From the NCBI GenBank assembly GCA_947003375.1, contig CAMQOJ010000082.1, positions 1 through 11,511 on the forward strand: a stretch of DNA of 11,511 nucleotides, in the 5' to 3' direction. This stretch comes from an uncultured Lachnospiraceae bacterium (GTDB taxonomy: Bacteria; Bacillota; Clostridia; Lachnospirales; Lachnospiraceae). Below the pieces are notes generated by a model that worked only from the letters and a program-made list of their open reading frames with translations, did not search any database and was not told the DNA's origin. Below are positions 6,473-11,511 of this stretch, piece after piece (position 1 is the first letter of the stretch; each line of letters begins with the position of its first letter). The translations under genes and the position numbers were made by a program.

Positions 6473-6492
6473 CAACATCATGTCTTTTTCAA
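6464..6492 (-). promoter_or_regulatory. Sigma-A-type promoter for argF
   Basis: On the minus strand TTGAAA (6492-6487) is followed after exactly 17 bases by TATATT (6469-6464). Both hexamers match the consensus at five of six positions. The promoter begins immediately after the T-stretch of the preceding terminator, giving argF a leader of roughly 70 bases. Confidence 0.75.
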
Positions 6493-6494
6493 CC

Positions 6495-6540
6495 CCAAAA
6501 CAGCCGGCCTCCGGATATTGCTCCGGAAACCGGCTGTTGG
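6495..6540 (-). terminator. Intrinsic terminator after the NfeD-SPFH unit
   Basis: The outer stem AACAGCCGG (6499-6507) / CCGGCTGTT (6530-6538) is a perfect 9 bp, and an inner stem of two TCCGGA copies (6510-6515, 6522-6527) extends it. On the minus strand the stem runs into TTTT then GGGG, a short but usable T-tract. It lies about 35 bases after the SPFH stop codon. Confidence 0.75.
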
Positions 6541-6546
6541 CTTACT

Positions 6547-6562
6547 GGCGGCATCCGCCGCC
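6547..6562 (-). other. Short GC hairpin between the SPFH stop codon and the terminator
   Basis: GGCGGC-ATCC-GCCGCC on the plus strand forms a 6-bp stem with a 4-base loop, 11 bases past the SPFH stop codon and just before the main terminator. It may stabilise the transcript end or slow polymerase; it lacks its own T-tract. Confidence 0.4.
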
Positions 6563-6573
6563 CTTATTGAGTT

Positions 6574-7515
6574 TTACTGCTTGCTCTTCGCACTCTCTTT
6601 CCATGCTGTGGCAAGGCTTGCGATGCCCTGCAGCTCAGCGGGAAGCAGAATCGTAGTGGCCTGGCCGTCCGCCACCTTCTCAAAGGCCTCCAGGCTCTTG
6701 ATCTTCAGGACCGCTTCGTCCGCACCGGCCTCCTTGAGCATGCGGATACCGTCCGCATTGGCCTGGCGCACCTTCAGGATAGCCTCCGCCTGGCCTTCCG
6801 CCTCACGGATCATCTTCTCCTTCTGAGCCTCCGCGCGCAGGATGGCGGACTGCTTGTCGGCCTCCGCACGCAGGATGGCGGATTCCTTGGCGCCCTCGGC
6901 CTCCAGGATCTTCGCCTTCTTCTCGCCTTCCGCGCGGGTCACGGCTTCACGCCTCTCGCGCTCCGCCTTCATCTGCTTCTCCATGGCGTTCTGGATCTCG
7001 GCAGGAGGGATGATGTTCTTCAGCTCCACCCGGTTCACCTTGATGCCCCAGGGATCCGTGGCGATGTCCAGCGCCGCGCGCATCTTGGTGTTGATGGTCT
7101 CGCGGCTGGTCAATGTCTGATCCAGCTCCAGGTCGCCGATGATGTTACGCAGGGTGGTGGCCGTCAGGTTCTCGATGGCCATCATCGGATTCTCCACGCC
7201 GTAGGTGAACAGCTTGGGATCCGTAATCTGGTAGAACACTACCGTGTCAATCCGCATGGTGACATTGTCCTTGGTGATCACCGGCTGGGGCGGGAAGTCC
7301 GCCACCTGCTCCTTCAGATTCACCTTTCTGGCCACTTTGTCCAGGAAAGGAACCTTGATGTGGAATCCCACCGACCATGTGCCCTGGTAAGCGCCCAGAC
7401 GCTCGATGACATAAGCCTGCGCCTGGGGCACGATTTTCAGGCAGGACACCAGCACCGCCAGAATCACCAAAATCAAAATCCCCATAATCCAACCCATTAT
7501 TGTTCCCGTACCCAT
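6574..7515 (-). CDS. SPFH/Band 7 (stomatin, QmcA-like) membrane-anchored protein
   Basis: Scaffold-type membrane protein of the stomatin/prohibitin/flotillin superfamily; such proteins form large rings that organise membrane areas or control proteases, and they are often paired with an NfeD protein, as here. The 313 residues start with one hydrophobic segment (about 8-27), then the SPFH domain (about 28-180, with IVPQAQAYVIERLGAY and an RIDTVVFYQITDP strand pair), then a coiled coil built of 11-residue repeats (195-249), and a C-terminal region ending in ATTILLPAELQGIASL. Length and layout are close to E. coli QmcA (about 305). The ATG at 7515 has GAGGT about 7 bases upstream. It is 57 bases downstream of the NfeD gene and shares its promoter; the transcript ends at the terminator near 6500. 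Its cellular partner or protease is not visible in this window. Confidence 0.93.
   Translation of the reverse strand: MGTGTIMGWIMGILILVILAVLVSCLKIVPQAQAYVIERLGAYQGTWSVGFHIKVPFLDKVARKVNLKEQVADFPPQPVITKDNVTMRIDTVVFYQITDPKLFTYGVENPMMAIENLTATTLRNIIGDLELDQTLTSRETINTKMRAALDIATDPWGIKVNRVELKNIIPPAEIQNAMEKQMKAERERREAVTRAEGEKKAKILEAEGAKESAILRAEADKQSAILRAEAQKEKMIREAEGQAEAILKVRQANADGIRMLKEAGADEAVLKIKSLEAFEKVADGQATTILLPAELQGIASLATAWKESAKSKQ
6769..6933 (-). repeat. Five tandem 33-base (11-residue) repeats within the SPFH coiled coil
   Basis: Residues 195-249 read as five hendecads starting AEG, AEG, AEA, AEA and AEG (for example AEGAKESAILR and AEADKQSAILR). The two central units are also alike at DNA level. 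Hendecad repeats favour a shallow right-handed coiled coil, as expected in the oligomerising stalk of SPFH proteins. Confidence 0.75.
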
Positions 7516-7572
7516 AATTTTACCTCTTTCCGCGCTTTGTCCAGCGCTTATTTTATTGATGGATGAAAACTA

Positions 7573-8181
7573 CTACTCCGTTTTCGCCTCCTCAGGCTCC
7601 TTCTCCTCCGGTTCAGCTTCCGGGGCCTGTGGTTCCTCGCCTGGAATCCGCGGCTCCTCCTTCAGCGCTTCCGGCTCCTCCCCCAGAGACGCGGCCACAG
7701 GCTGCGGCACTTCCTCCTTGACGGGTGCGCCTACATCCTTTCGCTGCTGTTCCGTCCGCACAATCAGCTTGACACCGCTGATAGCTACCACGACCACCAC
7801 GGCCCCCGCCGGAATCCGCACCTTGTCGTCCCAGCTCCTGGCGCTCCACTCCTGGCCGCTCACCGTCACCTGGCCTGTGGCCTGTACATTGTCGATCTCG
7901 CCGATGACGATGGCCTGGCGGCCCACCATGCTCTCCACATTGGTCTTCACCCTGTCCCGGTTGAAGTATTTCACCGCGATGGGCCTGGTGAAGAACAATA
8001 ATGTCAGCGAGACCAGCAGGAACAGAATCACCTGCACAAAAATCGGCGCGTACAATAGAGCCGCGAAAATGGCTACCAGCGCGCCCGCCGCGAACCATAT
8101 AGTGGTCAGCCCCAGGGTCAGAACTTCGATCACGATGCATATAATCAATATGACCATCCAGAAAATCAGCACCATATCCAT
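7573..8181 (-). CDS. NfeD-like membrane protein with an acidic C-terminal tail
   Basis: Short NfeD-family protein that normally works with the SPFH protein encoded next to it; the pair is widespread (for example YbbK with QmcA in E. coli). The 202 residues have three predicted membrane helices (about 4-22, 27-45 and 47-64), then an OB-fold domain (about 84-142) with VGRQAIVIGEIDN and TGQVTVSGQEWSARS, which is the usual NfeD beta-barrel signature. After the barrel comes an unusual tail (about 145-202) rich in Glu, Pro and Ala with no hydrophobic stretch, probably disordered; typical short NfeD proteins stop near residue 145-150. The ATG has GGGGAGG 8 bases upstream, and a sigma-A-type promoter lies about 60 bases before it. 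Role in membrane organisation is inferred from the family. Confidence 0.9.
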   Translation of the reverse strand: MDMVLIFWMVILIICIVIEVLTLGLTTIWFAAGALVAIFAALLYAPIFVQVILFLLVSLTLLFFTRPIAVKYFNRDRVKTNVESMVGRQAIVIGEIDNVQATGQVTVSGQEWSARSWDDKVRIPAGAVVVVVAISGVKLIVRTEQQRKDVGAPVKEEVPQPVAASLGEEPEALKEEPRIPGEEPQAPEAEPEEKEPEEAKTE

Positions 8182-8239
8182 ACAGTTTTCCTCCCCTTGT
8201 CTTTTTTCTCTAAATCCTTTTCACCTAGTTCCTAAACTC

Positions 8240-8268
8240 AGTTTACTATAAAAATCATTTTTTATCAA
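8240..8268 (-). promoter_or_regulatory. Sigma-A-type promoter for the NfeD-SPFH unit
   Basis: On the minus strand TTGATA (8268-8263) is separated by exactly 17 bases from TAAACT (8245-8240). The spacer is AT-rich. It sits between the terminator of the wall hydrolase and the NfeD gene, leaving a leader of about 50-60 bases with a strong ribosome binding site at its end. Confidence 0.65.
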
Positions 8269-8303
8269 CCCATTTCTTTGCACATTACCTGCTCTTAACG
8301 TAC

Positions 8304-8331
8304 AAAAAGGGCGGCAGGACATCTGCCGCCC
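8304..8331 (-). terminator. Strong intrinsic terminator after the SH3/SleB-type hydrolase
   Basis: GGGCGGCAG (8309-8317) pairs perfectly with CTGCCGCCC (8323-8331) around a five-base loop, and on the minus strand the stem is followed by TTTTT (8308-8304). A second small hairpin, GATAGC-TGG-GCTATC (8332-8346), lies just before it and reaches into the stop codon of the hydrolase gene. Confidence 0.92.
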
Positions 8332-8344
8332 GATAGCTGGGCTA

Positions 8345-9415
8345 TCAATAGAATACATGGTTTCCGATTACCAGGCCCTCGCGTCCATTGTTGCGGCGGA
8401 AGTGGGTCAGGTCGCCTACATTGGACACGCCTGCCAGGGCCTCCTGGGCCGCCTGGACACATTCGGCGCTATAGCTGCCGGATGCGTACACGCTGTTGAG
8501 CTTGCCGTTCATGGCCGGTGTGAACTGGCCGGATGCATATATCACTCCATGGATGGAATTGGGGTACGCCCCGCTCCTCACACGGTTCATGACCACTGCG
8601 CCCACCGCCAGCTTTCCTTCGTAGCTCTCGCAGCCGGCCTCACAGTAAATCAGGGCTGCCAGCAGCATAGTGGTATCCGCGTCCGTGGTGTACTCGCCGA
8701 AGTTCTTGTGCCTCGATGCCTCTTTCTCCGCGGCAATACGGGCATCAATCTCCTCCATGGTCTCCCCGGAGTCGATGACGAAATCCAGCACCAGGAATTC
8801 CGTGGACACATAGCCGTCCTCTCCCTCAAAGTCGATGCACACCCAGCCGTCATCGTACTGGTTCAGCACCTCCACGACCTCACCGCCGGGCAATAGCCCC
8901 CAGATACCGGAATCCGTGGTGGGCTCCATCCTCACCCGCAGGGTCTCGGTATCCACTGTGGCCACCATCTTGCCCACACTGTTTGCCAAGTCAAGCGCTT
9001 CCTCGTCAAAGAGCAGATACTCGTCCGAGGCCCAGCCGATGATGTTGCCGGACTGCAGCTTCGTCCATCCGTCCCTGCGCTCTAAGATAGTGCCGCCACA
9101 ATCCTTGTACAGCATGCCTACCTTGTCGGATTCCTCGCTGGCCTCGCTCCTCACGTTCAGCGCGTTCTGCACATTGGCCATTACCAACTTGCTCTCCTCA
9201 GGCTCCTCCTCTTCCGCTGTAAGGTCAAGGTTCAGCTCCTTCGCCGTGGCGTTCACCACATCCAGCGAATTGCCGGAACCCGGATTGAACACCGCAGCCA
9301 CGCCGCCGCAGGTATTATCCGCGCTTGCCCGGGCGGAGATACCCGCCTCCAGGAGCAGACATATCGACATCAATACTGCTGCCACTGTACTGAACAGCTT
9401 TCTGCATTTTGTCAT
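8345..9415 (-). CDS. Secreted cell-wall hydrolase with two SH3 domains and a SleB-type (Hydrolase_2) catalytic domain
   Basis: Predicted to cut peptidoglycan outside the cell; SleB-type domains are lytic transglycosylases best known from spore cortex breakdown, though many Clostridia carry several non-spore versions. I chose the ATG at 9415 because GGAGGT lies 7 bases before it; the ATG at 9436 overlaps that site and is unlikely. The 356-residue protein has a signal peptide (MTKCRK, then a hydrophobic core, with cleavage expected after ARASA at 32), an acidic spacer (about 65-75), SH3_3 repeats at about 78-136 (NALNVRSEAS) and 150-212 (ETLRVRMEPT), an acidic helical linker, and the SleB domain (about 247-356). 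The catalytic region is IYCEAGCESYEGKLAVGAVV (256-275), with Glu259 the likely catalytic acid, followed by MNRV, YPNSIHGVIY and GQFTPAMNG. It is a single-gene unit with its own promoter and terminator. Confidence 0.93.
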   Translation of the reverse strand: MTKCRKLFSTVAAVLMSICLLLEAGISARASADNTCGGVAAVFNPGSGNSLDVVNATAKELNLDLTAEEEEPEESKLVMANVQNALNVRSEASEESDKVGMLYKDCGGTILERRDGWTKLQSGNIIGWASDEYLLFDEEALDLANSVGKMVATVDTETLRVRMEPTTDSGIWGLLPGGEVVEVLNQYDDGWVCIDFEGEDGYVSTEFLVLDFVIDSGETMEEIDARIAAEKEASRHKNFGEYTTDADTTMLLAALIYCEAGCESYEGKLAVGAVVMNRVRSGAYPNSIHGVIYASGQFTPAMNGKLNSVYASGSYSAECVQAAQEALAGVSNVGDLTHFRRNNGREGLVIGNHVFY

Positions 9416-9455
9416 GATTTTTACCTCCATAAACAAATTCTTAAGACTTTGCGTT

Positions 9456-9496
9456 AAGTTATTCCTTTTTCTTCATAAAGTTATTACAAAGTTATT
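9456..9496 (-). repeat. Three AAGTTATT direct repeats in the leader of the wall-hydrolase gene
   Basis: Identical octamers AAGTTATT (plus-strand sense) start at 9456, 9478 and 9489, 22 and 11 bases apart, so all lie on the same face of the helix. They fall downstream of the likely transcription start, in the 5' leader. They may be sites for a regulator or only an AT-rich coincidence. Confidence 0.5.
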
Positions 9497-9501
9497 AAAT
9501 T

Positions 9502-9529
9502 TGTTACGAGTATCATAACAGATGTTACG
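9502..9529. promoter_or_regulatory. Paired TGTTACG half-sites and TAACA-GA-TGTTA palindrome over the hydrolase promoter
   Basis: TGTTACG occurs at 9502-9508 and 9523-9529, 21 bases apart (two helical turns). Between and overlapping them TAACA-GA-TGTTA (9516-9527) is a perfect inverted repeat that covers the upstream edge of the -10. The hexamer TGTTAC fits the WalR half-site TGTWAH, but WalR sites normally have a 5-base gap, so a WalR assignment is tentative. Confidence 0.4.
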
Positions 9530-9540
9530 GGAATTGTCAA
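9512..9540 (-). promoter_or_regulatory. Near-consensus sigma-A promoter with extended -10 for the wall-hydrolase gene
   Basis: On the minus strand a perfect -35 TTGACA (9540-9535) is followed after 17 bases by TATGAT (9517-9512), five of six matches, with the extended -10 dinucleotide TG one base before it. The -35 starts 4 bases after the stop codon of the methyltransferase gene. The leader is about 90 bases long. Confidence 0.9.
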
Positions 9541-9544
9541 GTTT

Positions 9545-10333
9545 TCATTTTCTCCTTTGGCGATGGGCTTCATACACAAGCAAAGCCGCACTGACAGCGG
9601 CATTCAGAGACTCCACCTGTCCCTCCATGGGAATCTTTAACAGGCTGTCAGCGCATTGGGCCAGCTCTCTGCTCAGACCCTTTCCTTCGTTTCCTATCAG
9701 GAACGCCGTTCCCTTTCGGTAGCAAAAGCTATCATAATCTTTTTCCCCGGCCAGATGGGCGGCATAGACGCGTATCCCCCTCTCCCGCATCTGCGCCACG
9801 GCCCGGCCCATGTCTTCCGTATAGACAAATGGCACTCTGTAAATCGAACCCATGGTGGCCCGAATCGTCTTGGGGTTGTAGATGTCCACAGTCCCGTGGC
9901 TCATGACGATCCCGGTGACTCCCGCGCCCTCCCCCGTCCTGACGATTGTGCCCAGGTTGCCGGGATCGCGCAGGTCCTCCAGCGCCACCAGCAGGGGCGC
10001 CGGACCTGAGAGGAGCTGTTCCAGGGAATATTTAGGCCGCTCCACCACGCACAGGATTCCCTGGGGGGCTTGGGTGTCGGACATCTTCCGGAACACCTGA
10101 GGGGCTACCGTCTCATAGCCCGCCTGCTCCAGCTTCTCCCTCAGACGGGGCTGAGACATGCTCCTTTCCAGGGCCTCGGACGTGACATAAATCTCCCGAA
10201 TGGCCTCCCCCGGGGCTTCCTCGCACATCTTGAAGCCCTCGGTCAGGAATATGCCCGCATCCCGCCGCTCCCTGGCGCTGCCCTGCCACTGTGCCACCTG
10301 TTTCACTTTTGGATTGGAATGACTGGTGATCAT
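9545..10333 (-). CDS. SpoU/TrmH-family RNA 2'-O-ribose methyltransferase
   Basis: Transfers a methyl group from S-adenosylmethionine to a ribose 2'-OH in rRNA or tRNA. The 262-residue protein has an N-terminal substrate-binding domain (about 1-100, opening MITSHSNPKVKQV) and the SPOUT knotted domain with its three signature motifs: EDLRDPGNLGTIVRT (119-133; Asn126 and Arg132), FLIGNEGKGLS (211-221; Glu216) and IPMEGQVESLNAAVSAA (234-250; Asn244). This layout resembles the Bacillus YsgA and RlmB type; the exact RNA target cannot be told from sequence. The start is set by GGGAGGA, although the gap to the ATG is short (3-4 bases). It follows pfkA by 72 bases with a hairpin but no T-tract in between and no clear promoter of its own, so it is probably read from the pfkA promoter. 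No terminator follows. Confidence 0.93.
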   Translation of the reverse strand: MITSHSNPKVKQVAQWQGSARERRDAGIFLTEGFKMCEEAPGEAIREIYVTSEALERSMSQPRLREKLEQAGYETVAPQVFRKMSDTQAPQGILCVVERPKYSLEQLLSGPAPLLVALEDLRDPGNLGTIVRTGEGAGVTGIVMSHGTVDIYNPKTIRATMGSIYRVPFVYTEDMGRAVAQMRERGIRVYAAHLAGEKDYDSFCYRKGTAFLIGNEGKGLSRELAQCADSLLKIPMEGQVESLNAAVSAALLVYEAHRQRRK

Positions 10334-10354
10334 AAATCCTCCCTGACACGCGCG

Positions 10355-10386
10355 AAGGCAGCCATTTCCAGCAAAACGGCTGCCTT
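10355..10386 (-). other. 9-bp hairpin between pfkA and the methyltransferase gene
   Basis: AAGGCAGCC (10355-10363) and GGCTGCCTT (10378-10386) are perfect inverse copies around a 14-base loop. On the minus strand only TT follows before CGCGCG, so termination would be weak. It could give partial termination or protect the pfkA message, lowering expression of the downstream gene. Confidence 0.5.
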
Positions 10387-10405
10387 TCTCATTAGAAATA
10401 TAAAA

Positions 10406-11380
10406 TCAGAGCGTAAGCCTCCTGGCCACCTCGTACTGATACCTGTCGATGTCCTTCTGCATCTGCAAAGCCTCCTCGATGCCGAAGTCCGTGAACTCTC
10501 CGTAGCGGTAGCCCACCACCCGGTTGGTCTTGCCCTCTAAGAGGATATCCACCGCGTAGGAGCCCATGATGGAGGCATAGTAGCGGTCCATGGCGGTAGG
10601 GCTGCCGCCCCTCTGCATGTAGCCTAAGATGGTGGCCCTGGTCTCGATGCCCGTGGCCGCCTCGATGCGCTTTGCCATGGAGGTGGAATGGCCGATGCCC
10701 TCCGCGTTGATGATCAGGTGATGGATCTTGCCCTTCTTGCGGCTCTCGATGATATGGTTGATGATCTCCTGCTCGTTGTAGTCGTAGTTCTCGGGGAGCA
10801 GGATGTCCTCGGCGCCGTTGGCGATGCCGCACCACAGGGCGATATAGCCCGCGTGCCGCCCCATGACCTCGATGATGCTGCAGCGCTCATGGGAGGAGGA
10901 GGTGTCCTTTACCTTGTCGATGGCTTCCATGGCTGTGTTCACGGCGGTGTCAAAGCCTATGGTGTACTCCGTGCAGGCGATATCCAGGTCAATCGTGCCC
11001 GGAATACCGATAGCGTTGATGCCCTGCCTGGAAAGCGCCTGGGCCCCTCTGTAGGAGCCGTCGCCGCCGATGACCACGATGCCGTCTATACCGTGCTTCC
11101 TACAGATTTCAGCCGCCTTCTCCTGGTATTCCACCTTCTTGAACTCCAGGCATCTGGCCGTGCCCAGAACTGTGCCGCCCCTCTGGATGATGTCCGACAC
11201 GTTGCGGGGAGCCATATCGATGATGTCCTCGTTGAGTAGGCCGTTATATCCCTTCTTGACGCCCTTCACCTTCACGCCCCTGTAGATGGCGGTGCGAACC
11301 ACCGCGCGGATGGCGGCGTTCATGCCAGGCGCGTCCCCACCGCTGGTCAGTACCGCTATCGTCTTTATTTCCTTCGCCAT
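10406..11380 (-). CDS. pfkA: ATP-dependent 6-phosphofructokinase
   Basis: Phosphorylates fructose 6-phosphate to fructose 1,6-bisphosphate, the committed step of glycolysis. The 324 residues match the usual bacterial length (about 320). Motifs: LTSGGDAPGMN (11-21, ATP), GTARC (73-77), IGGDGSYRGA (104-113), GTIDLDI (128-134, catalytic Asp131), MGRHAGYIA (173-181), and GYMQRGGSPTAMDR (253-266). Gly rather than Asp at 108 in GGDGS points to ATP rather than pyrophosphate as donor. Where many PfkA proteins read TIDND followed by a PGT-type segment, this one reads TIDLDIACTEYTIGFDTA, a variant I believe is common in Lachnospiraceae. AGGAGG stands 9 bases before the ATG, and a good promoter lies at the right window edge. 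The upstream neighbour is outside the window. Confidence 0.97.
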   Translation of the reverse strand: MAKEIKTIAVLTSGGDAPGMNAAIRAVVRTAIYRGVKVKGVKKGYNGLLNEDIIDMAPRNVSDIIQRGGTVLGTARCLEFKKVEYQEKAAEICRKHGIDGIVVIGGDGSYRGAQALSRQGINAIGIPGTIDLDIACTEYTIGFDTAVNTAMEAIDKVKDTSSSHERCSIIEVMGRHAGYIALWCGIANGAEDILLPENYDYNEQEIINHIIESRKKGKIHHLIINAEGIGHSTSMAKRIEAATGIETRATILGYMQRGGSPTAMDRYYASIMGSYAVDILLEGKTNRVVGYRYGEFTDFGIEEALQMQKDIDRYQYEVARRLTL

Positions 11381-11440
11381 TCTCTGTAACCTCCTGTCCC
11401 TATTCTGATTCCGTATCTCCCCCGGCGTCTGTGTCCCGAA

Positions 11441-11454
11441 CCGGAGGGTTCCGG
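11441..11454 (-). other. Small hairpin in the pfkA leader
   Basis: CCGGA-GGGT-TCCGG forms a 5-bp stem with a 4-base loop in the 5' leader of pfkA, about 60 bases before the ATG. On the minus strand no T-tract follows it. Its significance is uncertain; nothing else recognisable as a riboswitch or RNA gene is seen in the leader. Confidence 0.3.
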
Positions 11455-11479
11455 CTTTGTCTTTTCTCTTTCCGGATTT

Positions 11480-11508
11480 ATTTTAATGCATTTGCATACG
11501 GTTTTCAA
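11480..11508 (-). promoter_or_regulatory. Sigma-A-type promoter for pfkA
   Basis: On the minus strand TTGAAA (11508-11503) and TAAAAT (11485-11480) are separated by exactly 17 bases; each hexamer matches consensus at five of six positions. The leader to the ATG is about 90 bases. Confidence 0.8.
11486..11497. repeat. 12-base inverted repeat inside the pfkA promoter spacer
   Basis: ATGCA-TT-TGCAT is a perfect inverted repeat that fills the spacer next to the -10 of the pfkA promoter. This is a typical place for a repressor operator, but the arms are only 5 bases long. Confidence 0.4.
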
Positions 11509-11511
11509 TAC

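Noticed and set aside
9416..9436. Upstream ATG for the wall hydrolase
   Set aside because: That ATG lies within and before the GGAGGT site that serves the ATG at 9415, and using it would put extra residues before a standard signal peptide.
11437..11450. Second LexA-like site GAAC...GTTC in the pfkA leader
   Set aside because: The half-sites are six bases apart instead of four, so the spacing is wrong for a LexA box.
11494..11508. Catabolite-response (cre) site overlapping the pfkA -35
   Set aside because: TGAAAACCGTATGCA has the outer TG and CA and a central CG, but the spacing is one base too long and inner positions disagree with the cre consensus.

Overview
The window looks like a chromosomal housekeeping segment from a GC-rich member of the Lachnospiraceae (Bacillota, Clostridia). 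The evidence is the protein set (a BirA with an N-terminal helix-turn-helix, a DUF6145-like protein, CoaX, DusB, a short NfeD protein plus an SPFH protein, and a Clostridia-type PfkA), purine-rich Shine-Dalgarno sites, and promoters of the sigma-A type. All recognised genes lie on the minus strand, so transcription runs from the right end to the left. I see no transposase, phage gene, CRISPR array, tRNA or rRNA.

In transcription order, pfkA (6-phosphofructokinase) opens the window behind a promoter at its extreme right edge and is followed by a SpoU/TrmH-type RNA 2'-O-methyltransferase. Next is a stand-alone secreted SH3/SleB-type cell-wall hydrolase with a near-consensus extended -10 promoter and a strong intrinsic terminator. 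Then comes a two-gene membrane unit, an NfeD-like protein and an SPFH (stomatin/QmcA-like) protein, again with its own promoter and terminator.

The left half is a long co-directional run with no obvious internal terminator: argF (own promoter), birA, a DUF6145-like protein, a BltD-like GNAT acetyltransferase, coaX, dusB, a 376-residue protein I cannot assign, and apparently the first codons of a further gene at position 12. The run mixes arginine synthesis, biotin attachment, coenzyme A synthesis and tRNA modification, so it reads as a housekeeping cluster rather than one pathway.

I found no clear new multi-gene system. The most notable signals are regulatory: a perfect palindrome matching the Gram-positive LexA box core upstream of dusB, phased short repeats in the promoter and leader of the wall hydrolase, an inverted repeat flanking the argF start region, and an inverted repeat inside the pfkA promoter spacer. 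The unassigned protein after dusB and the DUF6145-like protein after birA are the main unknown genes. No gene-free stretch exceeds 300 bases; the longest gaps are 2153-2357, 6388-6573 and 8182-8344, and each is described below.
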